DNA of 64,000 nucleotides, from NCBI RefSeq assembly GCF_000214135.1, contig NZ_AFIE01000001.1:62001-126000 (forward strand). The letters run 5' to 3'. The position numbers and the translations under genes were made by a program. Origin of the DNA: Acinetobacter sp. P8-3-8 (GTDB lineage Bacteria > Pseudomonadota > Gammaproteobacteria > Pseudomonadales > Moraxellaceae). This document shows positions 56,429 through 64,000 of the stretch, piece after piece. The notes under the pieces were generated by a model that was not told the DNA's origin, did not search any database, and saw nothing but the letters and a program-made list of their open reading frames with translations. Every line of letters begins with the position of its first letter. The stretch's first letter is position 1.

Positions 56429-57184
56429 ATGAGTAATTCAACATTTACACAGTTCCTATTACATTTGGGTGATAGTCAACTTATTTTATCGCATCGTTTG
56501 TCTGAGTGGTGTGGACATGCACCAGAGTTAGAGCTGGATATTGCTTTAGCCAATATCGGCCTAGATTTATTAGGGCAAGCACGGACTGTGTTGAGTCTTG
56601 CAGGTGAAGTTGAAGGTTTAGGACGTGATGAAGACCAATTGGCTTTCTTACGTACAGAACGTGAATATCGCAATTTGTTGTTATGTGAGCAACCTAACTG
56701 TGATTTTGCCCAGACTATTGTACGTCAATGGTTGGTTGATCATTACCATCATTTATTATTTGCTTCACTCATCAATAGTCAACATGAGAAGTTGGCAGCA
56801 TTTGCACTCAAATCTTTGCGTGAAGTGAAGTATCACTTACGTTTTTCTACGACTTGGATGGAGCGCTTAAGTTTAGGTACTGTTGAAGCACATGAAAAGA
56901 CACAACAGGGTTTAAATGAGTTATGGCGTTTTACGGCAGAACTTTTTGTTTTAACAGTAGATGAAAAGCAATTGGTTGAGCAAGGTTTAATTCCAGATAT
57001 TGAGCAGTTAAAAGCAACGTGGCTTGAGCAAGTTTCTGCAGAATTACAGCGTTTTGAACTTCATTTACCTGAAACAGGTGCTTATCGCAGTGGTGCAAAA
57101 CAAGGCTTACATACCGAACATTTGGGCTTCGTGTTGGCTGAACTGCAATATATGCAACGTACTTATCCAAATATGAATTGGTAA
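56429..57184 (+). CDS. paaC: Phenylacetyl-CoA epoxidase subunit C (structural)
   Basis: A 251-residue ferritin-like protein that pairs with PaaA. LGDSQLILSHRLSEWCGHAP, IGLDLLGQARTVLSLAGEVE and DHYHHLLFASLIN match PaaC. In the family it has lost a working diiron site and stabilises PaaA. AAAGGGAGAGTGAA precedes the ATG; the gene starts 12 bp after paaB. Confidence 0.94.
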   Translation: MSNSTFTQFLLHLGDSQLILSHRLSEWCGHAPELELDIALANIGLDLLGQARTVLSLAGEVEGLGRDEDQLAFLRTEREYRNLLLCEQPNCDFAQTIVRQWLVDHYHHLLFASLINSQHEKLAAFALKSLREVKYHLRFSTTWMERLSLGTVEAHEKTQQGLNELWRFTAELFVLTVDEKQLVEQGLIPDIEQLKATWLEQVSAELQRFELHLPETGAYRSGAKQGLHTEHLGFVLAELQYMQRTYPNMNW

Positions 57185-57212
57185 GTTCTGTTATTCACAA
57201 GGAGTGAACCAC

Positions 57213-57713
57213 ATGAATTTGATTCGACACTGTACCGAACAATGTTGGGATATTTTACAGCAAATCTCAGACCCTGAAATTCCAGTATTGTCTGTGGTGG
57301 ATTTGGGCATGATTCGTGGTGTGGATTTGAATCAGCAAGATGAAATTGTGGTTCGACTCACACCGACATATAGCGGTTGTCCAGCAACCGACGTTTTAAA
57401 AGACGAGATCGAACAAGCTTTTACTAAACATGCATTAACTCCCGTTAAAGTGATTGTCGATTTATCAGAAGCTTGGACAACAGACTGGATGAGTCAAGAT
57501 GGTAAAGACAAATTGAAAAAGTATGGTATTGCACCACCAAAAGGTGAAGCACATAGCTGTGGTACACATGTTGCACTATCTGATGGGATTGAGTGCCCAC
57601 ATTGTCATAGTCTACAAACCAAATTATTAAGCGAATTTAGTTCAACTGCATGCAAAGCTTTATACCAATGCCAAGACTGCTTAGAACCTTTTGACTACTT
57701 CAAATGTATTTAA
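57213..57713 (+). CDS. paaD: PaaD: DUF59-type maturation factor for the epoxidase system
   Basis: A 166-residue protein. A DUF59 (MIP18-like) domain comes first (ISDPEIPVLSVVDLGMIRGV, RLTPTYSGCPATDVL), then a C-terminal zinc- or cluster-binding region with paired cysteines (IECPHCHSLQT and YQCQDCLEPF). It is thought to help assemble the [2Fe-2S] cluster of PaaE. AAGGAG lies 8 bases before ATG 57213, preferred over the upstream GTG. Confidence 0.93.
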   Translation: MNLIRHCTEQCWDILQQISDPEIPVLSVVDLGMIRGVDLNQQDEIVVRLTPTYSGCPATDVLKDEIEQAFTKHALTPVKVIVDLSEAWTTDWMSQDGKDKLKKYGIAPPKGEAHSCGTHVALSDGIECPHCHSLQTKLLSEFSSTACKALYQCQDCLEPFDYFKCI

Positions 57714-57764
57714 TTGAACAACTTAAATTGTACTTTGCGTTGTCAAAATGAGAGGGATTTTAAC

Positions 57765-58823
57765 ATGAGCCAATTTTTACCACTAAAAATAAAGTCGATT
57801 ACGCCGCAAACTGAGCAGGCTATTTGTATCGCTTTTGATTTGACAACTGATCAACAGCAAAGTTTTCAATATCAACCAGGACAACATTTGACAATTCGTC
57901 ATTTAACCGAAGATGGAGAAATTCGCCGTTGTTACTCAATTTGCAGTGATATTCAAGAAGATATCAGTATTGCGATTAAAAAAATTGATCAAGGGCAATT
58001 TTCAACATGGGCGAATGATAATTTAAAAGTAGGCGATCAATTAGAAGTCATGCCTCCACAAGGCATTTTTTTCCAAAAAGCAGCCAAAACTGGTGGTCAA
58101 AACTATTTAGGTTTTGCTGCGGGAAGTGGTATTACGCCTATTTTATCTATTGTTAAATCGGTGTTGTTGCAACAGGCTGATGCTAGTTTTACGTTAATTT
58201 ACGGCAATCGTTCATGGAAACAAACCATGTTTTCTGAACAAATTATGGATTTGAAAGATCGTTTTAAAGAGCGTTTTCAGTTGGTTAATATTTTCTCACG
58301 GGAAATGAATGATAGTGCATTGTTCAATGGGCGTATTGACGCTGAAAAGCTGCATTTGTTATTTAAAGCTGATTTGATTAATACCAACGTAGATCATTGT
58401 TTTGCATGTGGTCCAGATGAAATGATGGAAGCGGTTGAAACAGTTCTACCTGAATTGGGAATCGCGCGTAATAAAATTCACACAGAACGCTTTAATACAG
58501 GTTCTGCGCCAAAAGCGACTGCAAAACAAATCGAAAGTCGTAATGAAGAAAAGGTCAATATTATTCTTGATGGTCGTGAATTAATTGTCGAAGTATCGAA
58601 ACAAGATGACAGTATTTTAGATGCCGCTTTACGTGCAGGCGCAGATTTGCCATACGCATGTAAAGGCGGTGTTTGTGCGACCTGTAAATGTAAGGTCATT
58701 GAAGGTCAAGTTGAAATGGCGATTAACTATAGTCTTGAACCAGAAGAAATTGAAAAAGGATACGTACTGAGTTGCCAAGCTCTCCCAACTACAGCAAATG
58801 TCCGTTTGAGTTTTGACGAATAA
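57765..58823 (+). CDS. paaE: Phenylacetyl-CoA epoxidase reductase subunit E
   Basis: A 352-residue reductase. An FAD-binding ferredoxin-reductase domain (YQPGQHLTIRHLTEDGEIRR, CYSICSD) comes first, then an NADPH domain (GFAAGSGITPILSIVKS), then a C-terminal plant-type [2Fe-2S] domain (YACKGGVCATCKCKV, C-x4-C-x2-C, with a later Cys in VLSCQAL). It feeds electrons to PaaA. The start at 57765 follows GAGGGATTTTAAC. Confidence 0.94.
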   Translation: MSQFLPLKIKSITPQTEQAICIAFDLTTDQQQSFQYQPGQHLTIRHLTEDGEIRRCYSICSDIQEDISIAIKKIDQGQFSTWANDNLKVGDQLEVMPPQGIFFQKAAKTGGQNYLGFAAGSGITPILSIVKSVLLQQADASFTLIYGNRSWKQTMFSEQIMDLKDRFKERFQLVNIFSREMNDSALFNGRIDAEKLHLLFKADLINTNVDHCFACGPDEMMEAVETVLPELGIARNKIHTERFNTGSAPKATAKQIESRNEEKVNIILDGRELIVEVSKQDDSILDAALRAGADLPYACKGGVCATCKCKVIEGQVEMAINYSLEPEEIEKGYVLSCQALPTTANVRLSFDE

Positions 58824-58849
58824 ATGCGACGGAGATAGGGAGATCGATC

Positions 58850-59620
58850 ATGGATTACTTAAAAACGAGTTTAGTAAAAGTTGGTGTGATGCTCATTGAG
58901 TTGAATCGTCCTGAAAAACGAAATGCGCTCAATAATGCAACATTGCAAGAACTCGTAGACGTGTTGCATAGCATTGATTTGGATCTAGCCGTTAAAACGG
59001 TGGTTATTACAGGGAATACTCAATGCTTTGCCGCAGGTGCTGATTTAAATGAATTAGCACAATTAGATGTGGTATCTATCCAACAAGATCAGCGTCCTTT
59101 GTTGTGGAAAAAAATTGATGAGTTTTCTAAACCGATCATCATCGCTGTAAATGGTTTTGCACTCGGTGCTGGTTTTGAGTTGGCATTGCATGGTGACATT
59201 ATTTTAACAGGTGAAAATGCTCAATTTGCATTGCCTGAAATTGGTTTAGGTATGCTTCCAGGAGCAGGCGGTACACAGCGTTTAGCTCGTTTGGTAGGAC
59301 AGCAACTTGCCATGCGTTGGGCGATGACAGGAGAGTTAATCTCGGCTGAAATGGCGCAACAATATGGCATAAGTAGTCAAATTTGCCCAACAGCTTTAAC
59401 TGTTGAATATGCTATTGAACTAGCGGGAAAAATTGCAAAACAAGCCCCACTGGCGATTCGCGTTATTAAACAATCATTGAAATCAATCCATGAAGTCACT
59501 TTAAGCCAAGGCTTGAAGCTCGAACGACAGCATTTTGTCTGGCTCGCTGCAACGCAAGATCGGCAAGAAGGCATTAATGCATTTTTAGAGAAAAGAAAAC
59601 CAGAGTTTAGAGGTGTGTAA
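58850..59620 (+). CDS. paaF: 2,3-dehydroadipyl-CoA hydratase
   Basis: A 256-residue crotonase. AAGADLNELAQL and NGFALGAGFELALHG form the oxyanion region, and the catalytic glutamate lies in LPEIGLGMLPGAGGTQRL. It hydrates 2,3-dehydroadipyl-CoA late in the pathway. A GGGAGATCGATC ribosome site precedes it. Its stop overlaps the start of paaG by one base. Confidence 0.92.
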   Translation: MDYLKTSLVKVGVMLIELNRPEKRNALNNATLQELVDVLHSIDLDLAVKTVVITGNTQCFAAGADLNELAQLDVVSIQQDQRPLLWKKIDEFSKPIIIAVNGFALGAGFELALHGDIILTGENAQFALPEIGLGMLPGAGGTQRLARLVGQQLAMRWAMTGELISAEMAQQYGISSQICPTALTVEYAIELAGKIAKQAPLAIRVIKQSLKSIHEVTLSQGLKLERQHFVWLAATQDRQEGINAFLEKRKPEFRGV

Positions 59621-60411
59621 TGGACTACCAAACAATTATTGCTGTAGAAAAAGATGCTGTTGGTTATTTAACTTTTAATCGACCAAAGCAACTGAACAGT
59701 TTCAATGAAGTGATGCATAAAGAAGTTTCACAAGTGTTGAAAGCATGGTCTAAAGATCAGAATATTCGTACTGTTGTTATTTCTGCTGAAGGTCGTGGTT
59801 TTTGTGCAGGTCAAGATTTGAATGATCGTGTGGTTGATCCAAATGCAGATGCACCAGATTTAGGTTTATCGATTGAAAAATATTATAACCCATTAATTAA
59901 ATTGATTACTGAAATGCCAAAACCAGTGATTTGTGCGGTGAATGGTGTTGCAGCAGGTGCAGGTGCAAATATTGCGTTGGCTTGCGATATTGTATTAGCA
60001 GCAAAATCTGCAACATTTATTCAAGCATTTTGTCGCTTGGGTTTGGTTCCTGATTCTGGCGGTACATGGTTTTTACCACGTTTAGTTGGTCGTGCACAGG
60101 CAATGGGCTTGGCTCTATTAGGTGATAAAATACCAGCGGAGCAAGCAGTTCAACTCGGCATGATTTGGCGTACTGTAGATGATGAACAACTCAAAGTTGA
60201 AGCTGAGAAAATGGCGAGCCATTTGGCTAAACAACCAACCTATGGATTATCTTTGATTAAAAAAGCGATTCATGCATCTGCACATAATAATCTAGATGAT
60301 CAATTGATTTTAGAACGTGATTTACAACGCTTAGCAGGTCGATCTAGTGACTATAAAGAAGGAGTACAAGCATTTATGCATAAACGTACTCCTGAATATA
60401 AAGGGTGCTAA
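59620..60411 (+). CDS. paaG: 1,2-epoxyphenylacetyl-CoA isomerase
   Basis: A 263-residue crotonase-family isomerase. GFCAGQDLNDR, CAVNGVAAGAGANIALACD and RLGLVPDSGGTWFLPRLVG are present, the last carrying the catalytic aspartate typical of PaaG instead of the hydratase glutamate. It converts the ring epoxide to the oxepin and acts again on dehydroadipyl-CoA. It is translationally coupled to paaF. Confidence 0.93.
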   Translation: MDYQTIIAVEKDAVGYLTFNRPKQLNSFNEVMHKEVSQVLKAWSKDQNIRTVVISAEGRGFCAGQDLNDRVVDPNADAPDLGLSIEKYYNPLIKLITEMPKPVICAVNGVAAGAGANIALACDIVLAAKSATFIQAFCRLGLVPDSGGTWFLPRLVGRAQAMGLALLGDKIPAEQAVQLGMIWRTVDDEQLKVEAEKMASHLAKQPTYGLSLIKKAIHASAHNNLDDQLILERDLQRLAGRSSDYKEGVQAFMHKRTPEYKGC

Positions 60412-60413
60412 TC

Positions 60414-61985
60414 ATGGAAAAACTCAATTTACAGCAGGCTACAGTTGCTGTCATTGGGGCAGGTACCATGGGAATGGGTATCGCTCAATTGGCTGCAATG
60501 CATGGACATCAAACGTTCATTTTTGATTTAGATAATAGCAAAGCTCAAGATGCTTTGGAGCAACTGACAGCACAATTAAATAAGCGTGTGCAAATAGCAA
60601 AAATGACACAACAGCAGTTGGAGAGCACACTTGGGAACTTGACCATTGTTGCTGATATTCAACAACTGGCACAAGCGAATTTAATTGTTGAAGCGATTGT
60701 AGAAAAGAAAGAAGTAAAACAAAATTTATTTCAAAAACTTGCTACGATCTGTTCTGAAACAACCATTTTTGCCTCGAATACTTCATCTATTTCAATTACA
60801 GCAATTGCTTCAGCGATTCCATTTCCAGAACGTGTTGTGGGTTTGCATTTTTTTAATCCTGCGCCTGTAATGAAACTGGTAGAGATCGTGCAAGGTTTGA
60901 AAACTTCCGCAAGTATAGCGAATGCATTATTTGAATTAATGAAGCAATGGAATAAAGTGCCAGTTAACGCAAAATCTACACCTGGTTTTATTGTGAATCG
61001 TGTTGCACGTCCATACTATGCGGAGGCTTTTAGGGCGCTACAAGAAAATGTAACTACAGTTGAGCAACTTGATTATATTTTTCGTGAATGTGGCCGCTTT
61101 GCCATGGGGCCATGCGAATTAACTGATTTAATTGGTCAAGATGTTAATTTCTCAGTAACACAAAGTGTGTATCAAGAATTTTTCTATGAACCGCGCTATC
61201 GCCCATCATTGATTCAAAAAGAACTTGTAGATGCAGGTTGTTATGGTCGTAAAAGTCAACAAGGCTTTTATGATTACCGTCAGGAACAGCGAACACCAAT
61301 TTATGCAATACCTGAAATATCAAAACAAGATTCACTGAAAATTAGTCTGAAAATACATGATCATTCAGAAAAGTTTGTGGAACTTATTCAAAGATTCAAG
61401 CTTGAATCAGCAATTGATATTGCTTATATCGAAGCCAAACAAAATGCTGATTCAAAACAAAGTGTAATTCAAATTGAAGATGTTTATTTACGGTTCACTC
61501 AAGGCGAATCTGTTGAAATTGATTGTATAAATGAAAAAGTTATTTTAATGGATTGGCATGCAGATTGGCAGAAAGCTAAAGCTGTAGTTGTGACAGCTTC
61601 TCCTGCATGTAGCCAAAATGACTGCGATAAAGTAACGCAACTATTTTTAACATGTGGTATTCAGACGATTTGGACAAAAGACAATCCTGGACTTTATGTA
61701 ACTCGTACAATCGCAATGCTCATCAATGAAGCATGTGAGGCGGTATTACATCATATTGCTACTGAACAAGATATTGATTCTGCGATGAAGTTTGGTGTGA
61801 ATTATCCGCAGGGGCCTTTCCAATGGGCTGAACAAATTGGTTTTGATCATGTATTGACTACTTTGGAAAATCTATATCGGATATATGCTGAAGAACGTTA
61901 TCGACCAAGTTTATATTTGAGAAAAAAAGCTGCAATTTTAGGATTGCCAGAAATAGCCAGTAGTGTTTTGAAGCAAGCAGGATAG
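60414..61985 (+). CDS. paaH: 3-hydroxyadipyl-CoA dehydrogenase
   Basis: A 523-residue protein with a Rossmann domain (GAGTMGMGIAQLAAMHGH), the substrate region GLHFFNPAPVMKLVEIVQG, a first C-terminal helical domain (STPGFIVNRVARPYYAEAFR) and a second one near the end (LYVTRTIAMLINEACEAVLH). This two-repeat layout is seen in Acinetobacter and Pseudomonas PaaH/PaaC-type enzymes. It oxidises 3-hydroxyadipyl-CoA with NAD. AAAGGGTG lies before ATG 60414. Confidence 0.92.
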   Translation: MEKLNLQQATVAVIGAGTMGMGIAQLAAMHGHQTFIFDLDNSKAQDALEQLTAQLNKRVQIAKMTQQQLESTLGNLTIVADIQQLAQANLIVEAIVEKKEVKQNLFQKLATICSETTIFASNTSSISITAIASAIPFPERVVGLHFFNPAPVMKLVEIVQGLKTSASIANALFELMKQWNKVPVNAKSTPGFIVNRVARPYYAEAFRALQENVTTVEQLDYIFRECGRFAMGPCELTDLIGQDVNFSVTQSVYQEFFYEPRYRPSLIQKELVDAGCYGRKSQQGFYDYRQEQRTPIYAIPEISKQDSLKISLKIHDHSEKFVELIQRFKLESAIDIAYIEAKQNADSKQSVIQIEDVYLRFTQGESVEIDCINEKVILMDWHADWQKAKAVVVTASPACSQNDCDKVTQLFLTCGIQTIWTKDNPGLYVTRTIAMLINEACEAVLHHIATEQDIDSAMKFGVNYPQGPFQWAEQIGFDHVLTTLENLYRIYAEERYRPSLYLRKKAAILGLPEIASSVLKQAG

Positions 61986-61996
61986 GGAATACTCTT

Positions 61997-63211
61997 ATGG
62001 ATCAAGTTTTTATTTGTGATGCAATTCGTACACCGATTGGACGTTATGCAGGTGCTTTAAGTGGTATTCGTACAGACGATTTGGCTGCATTACCTATTCA
62101 ATATTTTAAACAACAACATCCTGAGTTAGCATGGGATTTACTCGATGAAGTGATTTTGGGTTGTGCCAATCAAGCTGGTGAAGATAATCGTAATGTGGCA
62201 CGTATGGCTTCATTGTTGGCTGGACTTCCAGACTCAGTCCCTGCAATTACTGTCAATCGTTTATGTGCATCTGGCTTAGACGCAATTGGCTTAGCATTTC
62301 GTTCAATTAAATCTGGCGAAGCGCAATTCATTTTGGCTGGTGGTGTAGAGTCGATGAGTCGTGCTCCATTTGTCCAGTCTAAACCTGAAACAGCATTCAG
62401 TCGTACACCGGCTATTTATGATACTACGATTGGTTGGCGTTTTATTAATCCAAAGTTTAAAGCAAATTTTGGTGTGGATAGCATGCCTGAAACTGCCGAA
62501 AATGTAGCTGAAAAATATAAGATTGGCCGTGCGGATCAGGATTTATTTGCATATCGAAGCCAACAAAAAACAGCAGTTGCTCAGCAAAACGGTATTTTTG
62601 CAGAAGAAATTTTACCTGTAGAAATAACAGATCGTAAAAAAAATGTGATTCGTATAACTGAAGATGAACATCCACGAGCGGATACTACACTTGAAGCATT
62701 GGCAAAATTAAAAACGCCATTTCGTAAAGAGAATGGTTCTGTTACGGCTGGTAATGCATCAGGCGTAAATGATGGTGCAGCATGTGTAATATTGGCAAAC
62801 GAGACATTTGCAGCTGCAAATAAGTTACAACCTTTGGCTAAAATTATTGCAACAGCAAGTGCAGGCGTAGAAGCTAAATATATGGGTATAGGTCCTGTGC
62901 CCGCTGTAGAAAAAGTATTAAAGCTTGCTGGTTTAAGTTTAGATCAAATGGATATCATTGAATTGAATGAGGCCTTCGCTGCGCAGTCACTAGCTGTTAT
63001 GCGAGAGCTTGGACTAGAAGATGACGATGCGCGGGTCAATCCAAATGGTGGTGCAATCGCATTGGGTCATCCGTTGGGTATGAGTGGTACACGTTTAGTG
63101 ATCACAGCGATGAAAGAGTTAAAACGCCGTAAAGGAAAATATGCACTTTGTACAATGTGTGTGGGTGTTGGGCAAGGTGTTGCACTGATACTTGAAAATA
63201 TTGATGTCTAA
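61997..63211 (+). CDS. paaJ: 3-oxoadipyl-CoA thiolase
   Basis: A 404-residue thiolase. The acyl-accepting cysteine is in VNRLCASGLDAIGLAFR, the histidine in GGAIALGHPLGMSGTR, and the second cysteine in ALCTMCVGVGQGVAL. It splits 3-oxoadipyl-CoA to succinyl-CoA and acetyl-CoA and also acts on 3-oxo-5,6-dehydrosuberyl-CoA. A hairpin lies between its stop and paaK. Confidence 0.94.
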   Translation: MDQVFICDAIRTPIGRYAGALSGIRTDDLAALPIQYFKQQHPELAWDLLDEVILGCANQAGEDNRNVARMASLLAGLPDSVPAITVNRLCASGLDAIGLAFRSIKSGEAQFILAGGVESMSRAPFVQSKPETAFSRTPAIYDTTIGWRFINPKFKANFGVDSMPETAENVAEKYKIGRADQDLFAYRSQQKTAVAQQNGIFAEEILPVEITDRKKNVIRITEDEHPRADTTLEALAKLKTPFRKENGSVTAGNASGVNDGAACVILANETFAAANKLQPLAKIIATASAGVEAKYMGIGPVPAVEKVLKLAGLSLDQMDIIELNEAFAAQSLAVMRELGLEDDDARVNPNGGAIALGHPLGMSGTRLVITAMKELKRRKGKYALCTMCVGVGQGVALILENIDV

Positions 63212-63248
63212 AAAGCTAGATTAGTCATTTAACCAAGGATATTAAGCT

Positions 63249-63269
63249 AACAACCAGAGGATGGTTGTT
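63249..63269 (+). promoter_or_regulatory. Hairpin just upstream of the paaK ribosome site
   Basis: Perfect 8-bp stem AACAACCA (63249-63256) with TGGTTGTT (63262-63269) and a 5-nt loop, ending two bases before GGGAGT, the paaK ribosome site. There is no T-run; it may act as an RNA processing or stability element. Confidence 0.5.
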
Positions 63270-63283
63270 CAGGGAGTAAGCGC

Positions 63284-64000
63284 ATGAATAACAATGCATT
63301 GGAACAAATCGAAACAGCATCACTTGATGAATTACGTCATGTACAATTGCAAAGAATGAAAAAAACTTTGCAACATGCATACCAAAATAGCCCTGTATAT
63401 CGTAAAAAGTTTGATGACGCAGGCGTGCATCCAGATGATTTGAAAACTTTAGCGGATTTGGCAAAGTTTCCATTCACCACCAAAAAAGATTTAAGAGATA
63501 ATTATCCTTTTGGCATGTTTGCAGTGCCTCAAGAGCAAATTGTACGTGTACATGCTTCTTCTGGAACAACAGGCCAACCGACTGTAGTCGGATATACGAA
63601 AAATGATATCCAAACTTGGTCAGATGTTGTTGCTCGTTCTTTACGTGCTGCTGGGTTATCAAGTAAAGATATTATCCAAGTATCATATGGTTATGGTTTG
63701 TTTACAGGTGGTTTAGGCGCTCATTATGGTGTTGAGCGTTTAGGTGCGACTGTTATTCCAATGTCTGGCGGTCAGACAGAAAAGCAAGTTCAATTAATTC
63801 AAGATTTTAAGCCTACTGCAATCATGGTGACACCATCTTATTGTTTAAATATTATTGAAGTACTTGAGAAAAAATTTGGTACTGCAAGAAATTGTTCAAT
63901 TAAGACTGGTGTGTTTGGTGCAGAACCTTGGACCAATGAAATGCGTAAAGAAATTGAAGAGCGTTTAGGTATTGACGCATTAGATATTTACGGGCTTTCA
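63284..64000 (+). CDS. paaK: Phenylacetate-CoA ligase (3' end missing)
   Basis: The frame opens with ATG 63284 after CAGGGAGTAAGCGC and is uninterrupted to the window end, giving 239 visible residues of about 430-440. The AMP/ATP-binding motif SSGTTG is at residues 92-97 (HASSGTTGQPT), with SYGYGLFTGGLGAHYGVERL further on. It activates phenylacetate to phenylacetyl-CoA, the first step of the pathway. Last visible gene of the paa operon. Confidence 0.94.
   Translation, partial: MNNNALEQIETASLDELRHVQLQRMKKTLQHAYQNSPVYRKKFDDAGVHPDDLKTLADLAKFPFTTKKDLRDNYPFGMFAVPQEQIVRVHASSGTTGQPTVVGYTKNDIQTWSDVVARSLRAAGLSSKDIIQVSYGYGLFTGGLGAHYGVERLGATVIPMSGGQTEKQVQLIQDFKPTAIMVTPSYCLNIIEVLEKKFGTARNCSIKTGVFGAEPWTNEMRKEIEERLGIDALDIYGLS

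Overview
The window is AT-rich bacterial DNA that fits Acinetobacter. The strongest evidence is the two-gene p-hydroxyphenylacetate hydroxylase. Its oxygenase and its reductase with a MarR-like C-terminal extension closely match, from memory, the enzyme characterised in A. baumannii. The complete phenylacetate (paa) operon and the accumulation of small catabolic clusters, each with its own regulator, fit the same genus. All assignments come from reading motifs and gene order; no database search was run.

Layout: (1) 1-11.5 kb is a mosaic. It holds the end of a MalT-type LuxR regulator, an SDR pseudogene, a CurA-like reductase, a FadL-like outer-membrane protein, a MarR gene divergent from a nitrilase-fold protein that lacks the catalytic cysteine, a LysR/LysE pair, and an old-yellow-enzyme gene under a MerR-type promoter. 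(2) 12.5-18.9 kb is a compact seven-gene operon: quinone oxidoreductase, TauD-like dioxygenase, BKACE-type beta-keto acid cleavage enzyme, MFS transporter, FrnE-like DsbA protein, Rieske ferredoxin and YeiH-type exporter. I do not recognise it as a described pathway. (3) 19.2-24.6 kb has an AraC regulator, OmpW-like and DUF1302-like outer-membrane proteins and a small hydrolase. (4) 25-31.5 kb encodes a Baeyer-Villiger monooxygenase, an esterase, an Fe-alcohol dehydrogenase, a sigma-54 activator and an aldehyde dehydrogenase, behind a sigma-54 promoter; this suggests ketone to lactone/ester to hydroxy acid to dicarboxylate. (5) 31.8-52.6 kb is a 4-hydroxyphenylacetate/homoprotocatechuate island: hpaA, hpaG1-G2-E-D-F-H-I, succinate-semialdehyde dehydrogenase, transporter, an IS1595-type remnant, the C2/C1 hydroxylase, a LuxR regulator with a VanAB-like Rieske oxygenase pair, a porin, hpaR, an MFS exporter and an exported metallo-beta-lactamase-fold hydrolase. 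(6) 52.8-64 kb is paaZ divergent from paaABCDEFGHJK, with paaK running off the window.

How the parts work together: most clusters deliver central metabolites (succinate, pyruvate, acetyl-CoA). The HPA genes appear bound into one regulon by a palindrome, GTTAATATATTAAC and close variants, found in five intergenic regions over about 19 kb including the leader of the hpaR-like gene. The most notable leads are this predicted HpaR regulon (which would pull in a porin, an exporter and an exported hydrolase), the TauD-BKACE-Rieske-YeiH operon, and the cysteine-less nitrilase homologue next to a perfect 24-bp MarR-type palindrome.
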